Source of the DNA: Cryptomeria japonica
Lineage: Eukaryota > Streptophyta > Pinopsida > Cupressales > Cupressaceae
NCBI RefSeq assembly: GCF_030272615.1
Contig: NC_081412.1
Coordinates: 545,302,202 to 545,366,201 of the forward strand
Reading direction: 5' to 3'
DNA length: 64,000 bases
Under the pieces are notes generated by a model, which worked only from the letters and a program-made list of their open reading frames with translations, was not told the DNA's origin and searched no databases. The position numbers and the translations under genes were made by a program. Below, piece by piece: positions 36,711 to 46,556 of this stretch. How positions within the stretch are numbered: position 1 is the stretch's first letter; each line of letters starts with the position of its first letter.

Positions 36711-36930
36711 GCACTTTGTGATGAATAGTGAGTACCAAGATATAGTACTTTGTGATGAACAGGGAGTAATAAAATATGAGCAGCACTTTGTGATGAACAG
36801 TGAGTACAAGTGTGAGCAGCACTTTGTGATGAACAGGGAGTGCCAAACACGTAGTACTTTGTGATGAATAAGGAGTACCACTAGGATAGAAGAAACACTT
36901 TGTGATGAACAGTGAGTGTCACTAGGACTG
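36711..36930 (+). repeat. Minisatellite, six copies of a 30-40 bp unit
   Basis: The core actttgtgatgaacagggag (or close variants) recurs six times with spacers of 10-20 bp. It lies inside the inferred PMD intron, directly before the acceptor. Confidence 0.9.
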
Positions 36931-36955
36931 AGATGATTGATTTGTGTGACTGCAG

Positions 36956-37405
36956 GAGTATTTGCCTATGCTGGAGTCATGGGAGAGATTCCCATCGACT
37001 CAGAGGTTGCGACCTGAGTTGACAGCTGAGGACCGAGTTGCGATTGAGGCTATGGGTCTGAGATACATTATGTATGTGCCTGAGTTTTGAGCAAACATGG
37101 GATTGCTAACTACACTGGTGGAGAGGTGGCACTCTGGGACTTGCACTTTTCATTTGCTGATGGGGGAGATGACAGTCACCCTGGAGGATGTATACAGGAT
37201 TCTGCAGATACCGATCGATGGGGAGCTGATTTCATATGATCGAGATGGAGATAGGGATGCCCTTAGATGAGTGTTCTAGGATCTGAGACTAGAGAGGAGG
37301 GTGGGACATGTGGCATGGGATACCATGACATGGACAGGATTAGCACTACCAGTGGTACTGGGAGGAGTGATCAGTGGGTTCCTTTGTATCAATTTTGTAC
37401 CATTT
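36956..37405 (+). pseudogene. Plant mobile domain (PMD, MAIN-like) sequence captured by GYP-P, antisense to gag
   Basis: The plus-strand reading after the acceptor tttgtgtgactgcag at 36941-36955 begins EYLPMLESWERFPSTQRL and continues with LRYIMYVP, then LLTTLVERWHSGTCTFHLLM, GEMTVTLEDVYRILQIPIDG and a tail with WDTMTWTGLALPVVLGG. The order L-x2-LVERW, then TFHL, then GE-T-TLEDV-x-LQ-IPIDG is the signature of the plant mobile domain (PF10536), found in MAIN/MAIL1-type proteins and known to be carried by some plant transposons. Stops at 37088 (TGA), 37268 (TGA) and 37277 (TAG) disable it; the TGAs look like CGA codons after deamination. Its orientation, opposite to the element's RNA, would let an intron survive retrotransposition. 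The domain call is firm; past activity is unknown. Confidence 0.82.
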
Positions 37406-39134
37406 TGTATGATGATGTAGACACCTTCGGGTGATTGTAGCCATATGATTTTGACATCATTGTATCATGACACTTTATATATATATGAGATGATTCATCT
37501 TTGTGGAAGCTATATGCATGCGTACCTATGTGATGTATGTTTCTATGTGATGCTTATGATATGGATGCAAATATGTATATGATGCAATGCAATATATTTT
37601 TTGTTCTTTTATGTTTTATATGTGTATGCATGATGCAAATGTGAATGTATGTAATGCAAATGAATATGATAATGCAAATGTAAATTATGCTAATAGGTGT
37701 TGTGTGTAGGATGTGATGCAGTTGTGATATCTATATGTATGTATGAAATGCTTATATGTGGTAATGCAAGTGCAACTACATGAAATGCAAATGTTATTGG
37801 TGTGTCATTATACTCAATCATGTGATAGCAGGCTACGCAGACTCGAGAAGGATGATGGAAGTCAATCAAGAAAGGGGGATGAAAGATAGAAGATATGAAA
37901 GTGAAAGAGCTTCTTGTGTGTTATCATCATTGAGCTTTATTATGGCAAGTAGGTTATGACAATCGAGGCATATGTTCGACCCAGAAAGTCATTGTACCTG
38001 TTTGCATGGAGATAAGATAGTCACAAACAAGGAATGCCCCAGTTCATACTAGACTCATAGTGTCCTCATATCCTTGGACAAGTCATAGCATTACTAAGAG
38101 ACAATCCACAAACAACAAAAGAAAAATAGGTGACGATACCCCATCCTCGCCTTTCTAGTCAAAGACATCCCGGAGATAAAATCTCTAGTCAGAGACATCT
38201 TGGAAAAGCTAAAAGACATGTCACCAAAAGATAAAATCAAAAAAGAAAACCAAGACTCAACACCAACATCCACTATAGTCCTTAAGTTTAGTGTCTCTTG
38301 TCACTTGTATAAGTCGAATTTGATTGTGGTCACAATGTTTACTTTCACAAAAAGGATAGATAGCATGGAACCATATGTTGTCTGAGTCTGTTGAAAGATT
38401 TGATTTTGTTGAAGCCCATTGTTGTTGCTGTCTCATCTGAAACTGATTGAATCCATGAAACTGATACTTTATTGTGAAGAAGATGAAACTTTATTGCAGA
38501 TTGGTGATGCAGATGTTGCTTTATTGTGGATTGTGCACAGATAGACTGAAGGAAGCTGGAAGAAACTGTACTCCTCGAAACATGTGATGTTCTCAGTTCC
38601 ACACCCATCACTAGACATAGGATTTGCCTTAGCCACAGATAGGATCTGATTTATTATGGATGGAAAGGGAGGTGAAAAGGGAGGTTTATTATGAATGGCT
38701 AACCAATCTTGGGTAGATCAATAACAAGCCATGATGGGAATGGGTAAGTTTATTATGAACGAATAGGTTGTGAGTGTGTGCAAAGTGAAAGGATGAAAGT
38801 GAATCCTGAAGGAGAGAGGAGCAATGTCTCTATGCATGGTGCTAGTGACCCAGTTTTCACCATGGTACTTGCCCAGGGCGCCACCAAAGTGGTTTTCACC
38901 ATTGGACAAAATTATTTCTCTTTACTTTTTTTTATTTTTCAATGTTTTTTTTTTTTGTTGTCACAAGGCGCCTGTTTGTCAGGTTTTCACCAAGTAACAA
39001 TTTTTTTGTTTAATAATTTTTTTTGTATTTTTGAAATTTTTGAATTTTTTTTGTATTTTTGAAATTTTTGATTTTTTTGTATTTCTAAAATTTTTTATTT
39101 TTTTGTACTTTTTGAATTAGGATATTCCAAAGAG
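37406..39134 (-). other. GYP-P 3' region: atgcaa-rich and T-rich low-complexity sequence
   Basis: No further gene supported. Between about 37500 and 37800 the sequence is dominated by irregular atgcaa and atgtat units. From 38920 to 39115 it is T-rich with a recurring tttttgtatttttgaaattt-like unit. The stretch between (37840-38900) shows no domain I recognise. Confidence 0.6.
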
Positions 39135-40325
39135 CTATGTGTAGAACCTGCGAAGGTGCATGCTATTGATAGGATCCATCAAAGGTTCACCTTCTATAGT
39201 TGAGAGCTGATATGCCCTAGATCCATATGCTGCTGTAATGATGTAAGGACCAAGCCAGTTTGGTTTGAACTTGCCCTTCTTTTGTCTGTCTTGCTGATTT
39301 TTGGGGTTTTCTCTGAGAACCAAATCACCTACCTCAAATGTGCGAGGCTTGACTTTATGATTGTAACTGCATTGTTCCTTGACTAAATGATATGTAGCTT
39401 GAGTGACTCTCTTCCTTGATAAAGGAACTAAGATAGAATTACTAGTGTGTGGACTACGTAGGCCCATATGCATGTCACCTGAAGAAGTTTGGGCATCACT
39501 GATAGCAAAGTCCTTTGAGGAAGCTCCATTAAAGGTCCATGATGTACCACTAGAAGGGAATGGATGTGTGGAACAAGTGGATGAGTTATGAAGGCTTATG
39601 ATTGTGAAAAGAAGTGAAAGTAGGATAGCATGATGGAGACTTAGGATCAACAAGTGTGCTTTTTGACTTGAAATTGTAGAGCTTTTGCCCCCAGTTATTT
39701 TGATATTAGGGGAGATCAACTCTTGTTGTTTTTCTTTCATAGGAATTTTATCCTTGCCTTTGATTTTTTCAGAGTCCAATAGCTTCTGATTTTGATTTGT
39801 ACTAAAGGACTTCTCTTTAGTTTTGAATTTTAGATTATTATTTTCAAAGCTTGATTCTTGATCCCCAATGAGTAAGGGCTTTTGTAATTCTTGTTGATCC
39901 AAGTTTGGGAGAGGAATGGAAATGGAATGAGTGGATAAAATGGTAAGGCTATGTGAGTTCTCAAGAGGGCTGGCAATATGCTCAATAGATTCTTTTCTAG
40001 AACCACTCTTAGGACTATTGATCTCAAGAGATGCTTGCACCACTAGAGGAAATTTGCATTCAGACTTAGCAGCCACAACACTAGGTGGTTCACACCCAAT
40101 TCCTTGGCATTGAAAATTGTTTGTAGATTTTTCTTTTTGACTGAATGTGTTAGGAGATAGTGGGAGTTGATCAACATGAAAGATATACTCACCACATCCC
40201 ATGTCTTTAATCTTGAATTTTTCTTTTAGCTCTGCTTGTTTTGTTGTAGAAGTTTTCAAGGATTCTGGATCCACATATGCTGAAGATGGAACAACTTCTT
40301 GATTGACTGGGATTGTTATTTCCAA
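39135..40325 (-). CDS. GYP-P: novel segment fused to the integrase C-terminal (GPY/F-like) domain
   Basis: An uninterrupted 396-codon frame, in register with the gag and protease frame upstream (40332-43085), so it is the C-terminal part of the same polyprotein. The first 280 residues are Ser/Lys/Gln-rich and not recognised. The last 80 are the end of a gypsy integrase: VKPRTFEVGDLVLRENPK, then KFKPNWLGPYII and a tail to HLRRFYT at the stop. In autonomous relatives RT, RNase H and the integrase core lie between protease and this tail; here they are absent. An M opens the frame, but translation more likely comes from upstream, past the stop at about 40335. It is the longest clean frame in the window, which suggests recent loss of constraint or recent insertion. 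Confidence 0.75.
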   Translation of the reverse strand: MEITIPVNQEVVPSSAYVDPESLKTSTTKQAELKEKFKIKDMGCGEYIFHVDQLPLSPNTFSQKEKSTNNFQCQGIGCEPPSVVAAKSECKFPLVVQASLEINSPKSGSRKESIEHIASPLENSHSLTILSTHSISIPLPNLDQQELQKPLLIGDQESSFENNNLKFKTKEKSFSTNQNQKLLDSEKIKGKDKIPMKEKQQELISPNIKITGGKSSTISSQKAHLLILSLHHAILLSLLFTIISLHNSSTCSTHPFPSSGTSWTFNGASSKDFAISDAQTSSGDMHMGLRSPHTSNSILVPLSRKRVTQATYHLVKEQCSYNHKVKPRTFEVGDLVLRENPKNQQDRQKKGKFKPNWLGPYIITAAYGSRAYQLSTIEGEPLMDPINSMHLRRFYT

Positions 40326-40331
40326 TCTAGG

Positions 40332-43085
40332 TCATAGATTGTTGCAATATATGAATGGATTTGGGTCAGCTTTGATAGTCACTTCAACTCCAATGTGAGG
40401 GAACTTGATACATCGATGATATGTAGATGGGACTGCACTCATCTCATGAATCCATGGACGTCCTAGCAATATATTATATGTGGGATCGAGATCAAGTACT
40501 TGACAAATCACATCCTTTGTAACTGGCCCAACTCTGAGAGGTAAGGTGACTGTACCCTTGGATGAATGCTCTTCATCATCATATGCTTTGATAGTAATTT
40601 TGTTTATAGAATTCACAGCTTTGTTGGAATATCCCAATTGTTTAATAGTGTTTAATGTACAAATGTTTAATAGTGTTTAGGCTTCAATGTGTAATGGTGC
40701 ATTATGTGGCTGACTTACGGAGGCATCATCAGCTTCTGTGAATGTAAGGGAGTGTGGAATGGAAAGGTATCCCACCATGGCTTGAAACTGGTCCATGTTC
40801 AAATCAGTAGGAACATCAGTTTCTCTCACGATTTTGTCAAGAATGGATTTATGTGCGGGGGATATGCGTAAGAGTTCAAGTATGGAGATGAGCACGGGTG
40901 TCTTCCCTAACTGTTCTACAAGGTCATACTCATATTTGGTTGATGAGGAAGCAATTTTTTTAGCTAGAGCACCTTGCAAAGTGAATTTACCTCGGTGGGT
41001 TGTAACACGACATTCAGAGGTAGGTTCGGAAGAAGATCCAATGCCTTTCAGAATGATCTTGGGTCTCTGGGTAGAATTCTCAGGGGTTTTGTCCTTGATG
41101 ATAATGGTAGAGACATAATTGTCCATCGAGATGTGATTGATGGTTGAATCATAGTTATAAGATGCTCTAGTATAGTTGGTTTGGTCATCTGTTGCTACAA
41201 CTTTTCCCTTGTCATGCTTTGGGAATGGTTCCTTAAACATCTCATGTTCCTGATTGGATGAATGCCCTTCAATCTCAATGTCACCTCTATCAATGAGATC
41301 TTGTATGACGTTCTTCAGTCGATGACAATTTCCTGTCTTATGACCCTTGCTCTTATGAAATTCACAATATTCATCATCATTCCACCAATTTGGTTTAACC
41401 TTTGGTTCATATGGAGGAAAATCTGGAATAGTGATTACCTTGTTTGCCAGTAGCTTTTTGAAAACTGACTCAAGTGGTTCTCCCAATGGAGTGTACTTCC
41501 TTCGTGATTTAGAAGTTGTTTGAGTATTCACTTGATTATTTGTAGAACTTGATCTGAAAAAAATGAATTTGGGTCGCACTGTATTGGCATCAACAACACC
41601 ATCATTGACTGTGTTCTTGTTTTTATTCCAAAATCTTGGCTTATCTTTTCCTTTAAAGTCATATTTGTTTTCTTTGAATATTTTGATGACTCCTTGTTCA
41701 ATTAGGACCTTCTCTATTGCTAAGCCTTTTTCAATGACATCCTTGAAGGTGGACAAACAAGCTTTCCTTAAGTCATAACCAATCTCTTTGTTAACATTTT
41801 GGGTGAACATTTCTACCATTTGTTTTTGTGGAATTTCACAATAGCATCTGCTCGCTAGATTCCTCCATCTTTGTAAAAATGATGCAAAAGACTCTCCCTC
41901 TTTTTGCTTGGTGTTGCACAAAGTAGTGACTGATATGTCTATCTCTATATTGTAGGAGAAATGTTGAATAAATGCCTCTGCTAAGTCACCCCATGACTTA
42001 ATTCCAGGTGGAAGTTGGGAGAACCATTCCATAGCTTGAACACCTAGGCTCTATGGGAATAATCTCATCAAATATGTCTCTTCTTCTGCTATCTCAATGC
42101 AAGCTATGAAAAACTATCTTATGTGTGCCTTAGGATCCCCTTTTCCTCTATACTTATCAAATTTAGGCGTCACAAAGTGTGTAGGAAAAGGAGGCATTGG
42201 AATGATCTTGTCAAATGGATAAGGACATATGTCTCTCATTGTGTATGTTGGCTTCGGTGTATTTATGTCCTCCATTTTCTTTTGTAAGTCCCTAATTTGT
42301 TGCTCCAAATTTCTCTTAGGTGGAGATCAACTTCTTGGACCATACCCCATGCTTGAGGCACCAATAGGAGGAGAAGCATGTTGCATATATGGATGATATT
42401 GATCATACACATGTTCATATGGAGGAGGTCTATAGTGATGCTGCATATATGGACCACCTGGTATAGATTCATGTTGAGGAGCGAAATATCTATTTTGTCC
42501 ATGTATACCATACTCTATAGGCATGTCATGTTCTAATGTGTTACCCCCAAATTTGACACGGGGTTTCCTTGTGTCCAAATTTTGAGCATGCCTTTGAATA
42601 TCCAATTGCTTTGGTGGTTGATCCGTAGCATTGATATGTGATTGAGCATATTTCTCTGCATAAGACTTCCATAATGGTCTACGAAGGTGAGTATCATATG
42701 CTTGACCATGTGTATGTGGGACCTCTAGTTTTTTAAACAAAGATGATGGTGATTCAGGCACAAGATGTGGTCTTCTATTGCCTCCACTATTAGGCCTCCT
42801 TTGATCCATGTTGGAGTGAGGTTGTTACAAAGATTGATTTTCCATTATTTGAGACATGTCAAAATCATGAGGTATCTTGGCTCCACTTTGTGCCATCATT
42901 TGTAAGAAGTATTGTCTATCCCTCCTCATTATTTCCTCAACCAATCGATTGAAATGGGGATCCATAATGAATTCTTCCACATCTGCTGAATGTACTGAAA
43001 AGCTGTCCATATCATCATTGTGTGTATCATTGTTGTTTATAGTGTCCATGTTCTCAAAATTTGGAATGTTTCTATAGGCATCCAT
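40332..43085 (-). pseudogene. GYP-P gag and protease region (five stops, one frame)
   Basis: One minus-strand frame from ATG 43085 (MDAYRNIPNFENMD) to about 40332. The N-terminus is acidic, followed by a Pro/His/Tyr-rich stretch (GPYMQHHYRPPPYEHVY). The gag capsid block starts with VTPKFDKYRGKGDPKAH (about 42160) and runs through MEWFSQLPPG and ESFASFLQRWRNLASR. A knuckle of CX2HX4HX4C form (CEFHKSKGHKTGNC) is at 41325-41366, the type found in Tat/Athila-like gypsy elements. The protease end shows YNILLGRPWIHEM near 40460, but an upstream DSG active site is not evident, so protease may be inactive. Stops at about 42825, 42324, 42111, 42060 and 40674. The gag is otherwise well kept. Confidence 0.85.
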
Positions 43086-44811
43086 GTTAGGTAATGTAGT
43101 ATGATCAGAATTGAAAAAGATATCATTGTCTTACTCATAAGAACTCATGTTTGTGGACTCTTGAGCCTCTTCAGTTTCTCTCCTAGATTTTTGAAGATGG
43201 GTTTCAACCATGAACTAGGTATTGACCAAGATGTGTGAGACTAGATGAAAATGGAAAAGAGTATGGAAGACCAAGAGTTGGATAGAATGTAAATGAATCT
43301 GAGGTTTACTTGCAATGTCCAAAATGTAAGACCAAGTATGTATGTAGTAGAGTAGGTGTGACTTCCAAAGAGATGATAGTTTCTCTTGATGAGGTAAGTT
43401 GACCTTGACTCTAAGTAAGACCAAATGAGACCCAAAGGTGATAGACCTTGATGAGGGACCACTTAGCAAAATGTTGTTGTATGTAGTGTGTTGACAAAGT
43501 ATGATGAGGACAAACAATTGACCTTTTGACTCAAGTTTAGACAAATGTAAATTTAATGCAAGATGTAAAGCAATGATGGACTTTGTGAGACCCAAAGACA
43601 AGTTGAATGCTAGATGAAAACCTAGAGAAACAACCTAGGAAGCTCAAGAATTCCGAAACTGATTGCTCTTATTTGCTAGATTGTAAAATTTTTCCAATTT
43701 GTGAAGTTGTTGGTTGTGACCAAATCTGAATGTTTGACTATTTTTCGTGACAAGAGGACACAATGTTGATGAGGACTCAATGTTTGCAAGTGTTTAGACT
43801 CAAAATGACTCCAAGAAAAGTGTGTTGTTTGATGTAAAAATGTTTTTCATACACTTGAAGACACAAAAGACACAATGTTTTGCTGTTTGGTCTTGAATGT
43901 TTTGAATGTTTAAAATAAGTCAAGCACAATTCTTATGGCTAGCCAAGACAATAGTTGTTGATCCCACATGAATTTTTACCCCTGAGGCTATGCTATTCAG
44001 AGTGGATACTTAGATGCTTGACCTCACTGGCTCCACCCTCGGCACTCACTTCTCGGGTTAGCCAAGCATCAGTCCCCATGAAAACTCCCCGTGGTGAACT
44101 TTGTATCTCTACTAAGAATCGTATGTGTGTAGGCCGCTACCAGAGGTCCAACCTCCTGCCTCAACAACTAGAAGGATTTTGGCTTCTAAAACAAAAAGGT
44201 GCTAGTAAGGGCATCCACTCATGTGGCCATACATGTGGCACTTTCAGCTCTATAAATATAGAAGGCTCCTAGCCGGTAGGGGTTACGCCCTACAACTGAT
44301 CAAATAAATTTGATCAAACGGGTTTATGGGGAGATATAGTGTCGATATGAACTAATCAGCACAAGTTATCCATAGTTTTCACCATGAATACAATTGTTTA
44401 TAGTGGTTCGGAAGAGGTGGATTTTCCTTTCTACCACTTGGGTCATTCTCTTCTCACTAGTAGTCCTAATGACCACACGGGAAGACAGGCCCTCTAAAGA
44501 TTAAACAAAAAGAGCCTATTGCTCAAGACACAAAAGACAATGATTCAATTTTAGTGCACCAATTGAAGTGTTTGCTAGTCTATGAAAACAAGGCACACAA
44601 TAAAAATCTAAAAACCCTTTCCAAGGACCTGCAACAAATATTTATTAATAGTTTGGATTGTTTGAAATAATCATCCCTTCCTGCAAGCACACAAGTTAGG
44701 TAAATTTTAGATCCAAAAGACTTTGTGAAATAGGGGCCTTCAACAATGCATTTTGTTGACCAATTCAAAGATATGATTCATCATAAAAAAAGACCACCTG
44801 TAATATTTCAA
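43086..44811 (-). other. GYP-P leader, gag-proximal part
   Basis: Untranslated leader between PBS and gag. A more GC-rich block lies at 43930-44290 and includes a TATA-like tataaatata at 44252. No supportable gene. Confidence 0.55.
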
Positions 44812-45640
44812 GAGATTTCCAAAAATGTAAGAAAATCCAAAAAATTTGCTAATTTGCTCCAAAAATTAATTTTTTATGAAAAATCATAAAAAATTCATAT
44901 AAAATGCAAAATCAATCCAAAAAATCTGACATTTTTACTGGAGAGTCTTGATAGTCTTCCAAACCTGCATAGAAAAACTTCTATAACAAATCTAAGTAGT
45001 TTGTGAGATATGAATAAAATAATGCAAAAACCTAATTTTCAAAGATCTGATTTTTGAGGAATGATTTTTCATCAAATTTAAAATCACAAAGAATAGATCC
45101 TGTTTATAATTTTGAGATATTTCCAAAAATGTAAGAAAATCCAAAAAATTCGCTAATTTGCTCTCAAACTTAATTTTTTTTATGAAAAATCACAAAAAAT
45201 TCATATAAACTGAGCAAGTGATCCAAAAAATCTAAAATTTTTACTAAATCCTTCAGATACTTTTCCTGACTTGCACAAAAAAGTTGATGCCAAAATTTGA
45301 AGCCGTTGTGAGATCTGATCAAAATAAGGAAAAACCCTAATTTTTAAAGATTCAGTTTTTAGGGAAATATTTTGCATCAAAATTAAAATGACAAAGAACA
45401 AATCCTATGTATAATTATAAGAGATTTCCAAAAATGTAAGAAAATCTGAAAAAGTCTCTCATTTGCTCTCAAAATTAATTTTTTATGAAAAATCATAAAA
45501 AATTCATAGAAAATGAAAATATTCTCCAAAAATTCTGAATTTTAGATTGAAAGCTCCTGATACTTTCTTCAACCTACAAAAAAAATTTGGTACAAAATTT
45601 CTAGGCCGTTTGTGAGATATGATCAAATCTCTCCAAGATC
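44812..45640 (-). repeat. Three tandem copies of an approximately 305-bp unit in the GYP-P leader
   Basis: Units begin at 44812, 45114 and 45421 with gagat.tttccaaaaatgtaagaaaat and run through a shared aattttttatgaaaaatca block. Period is 302-307 bp; the third copy is partial. The copies differ considerably, so the duplication is older than the insertion. Confidence 0.85.
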
Positions 45641-45751
45641 TTGATTTTGTGTCCAAAACCCTAGCTGCACAAGATTATTCTCCGAATTGTTTTACAAAAC
45701 AACAATATAGGGTTAGAAAAATCTGCAAAAAACATAGATCTAACAAAAATA

Positions 45752-45771
45752 CATGTCCCACAGGGTGTGCC
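45752..45771 (-). promoter_or_regulatory. Primer-binding site of GYP-P
   Basis: On the minus strand TGGCACACCCTGTGGGACAT begins 4 bases after the 5' LTR. The TGGC start suits a tRNA other than initiator Met, unlike the other elements here; the tRNA was not identified. Confidence 0.6.
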
Positions 45772-45775
45772 AAAA

Positions 45776-46551
45776 TGTATATGGTGAAAATGGATAACAA
45801 TAATAATGATATTGAAAGGCTAAATGAATTCAACCACAAAACCCTAGCCTAACAAGAACAAAGATCCACCATAACATATGAAGATTACCTAAGACAATGC
45901 AAATCAAATGAAATCACAAAGATTATACCATCACATGTCCAATAGGGTTTGGATCTCCATTCTTCCTATCTCCATTGATCTTGCTTGATATATTTGCTCT
46001 TATATTTTATGTGCACAAGTGCTCAACAAAGAACGGAAATGTGGTTGCAAGTAGGATCGCCTATGTTCAAAAGAGTAGTGTAGTCAAGTAGTCAACGGGG
46101 GGTTTGATAATGAAGGAAGCATCTCCTTATATAGAAGACACTATATGAAATGGAGGGATAAGATTGAGAGGTGTAAAAGGAGGTCGGCTATGATTAGAGG
46201 GTAGGTAAAAGAAATAATAAAATAATGAAAGGGGTAGGTAGTGTATGAATTAAGAGATGAATGACATGTGTCATGAGTAGAAAAGGTTAATGAATTAATT
46301 AAATAAATAAAGATTTATTTAATTAATAGAAGGAGTGAGATCAATTAAATAAATAAGATATTTATTTAATTTAGGAAAAGGATAATTTAAATAAATAAAT
46401 GTATTTATTTAAATGAGAAATAAGGCTAGAAGAGGATAAATGAATGAATTAAATAAATAAAGATTTATTTAATTAATAGAAGAATTAAGCTTAGATAATT
46501 AAATAAATAAAATATTTATTTAATTAGACTAGACAATTTTGGGTGTCTACA
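45776..46551 (-). repeat. 5' LTR of GYP-P
   Basis: 776 bp; same ends as the 3' LTR. It has a TATA-like motif (cttctatataagg on the minus strand) at 46124-46136, followed downstream by the leader. Target duplication caagt at 46552-46556. Confidence 0.93.
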
Positions 46552-46556
46552 CAAGT

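Larger units (their letters stand above)
35141..46551 (-). mobile_element. GYP-P: Ty3/gypsy derivative (minus strand) without RT, with antisense plant mobile domain
   Basis: 11,411 bp, inserted in the COP-D RT. LTRs are 746 and 776 bp, with about 17 substitutions by eye (near 2 percent) plus one 30-bp deletion. The target duplication is caatt (35136-35140) against caagt (46552-46556); the related sequence in COP-E supports caagt as the original. On the minus strand: LTR, PBS, a 2.7-kb leader with tandem repeats, gag, protease, a novel segment fused to the integrase C-terminus, then a long 3' region with a plus-strand PMD gene, polypurine tract and LTR. RT, RNase H and the integrase core are absent, so it must have moved with borrowed enzymes. 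Confidence 0.9.

Noticed and set aside
36690-36930. CRISPR-like array
   Set aside because: Units are tandem with short unequal spacers in plant retrotransposon DNA; it is a minisatellite.
43955-44272. 105-codon plus-strand frame in the GYP-P leader
   Set aside because: No domain and no relation to any neighbour; lies in a GC-richer part of the leader where open frames are expected by chance.
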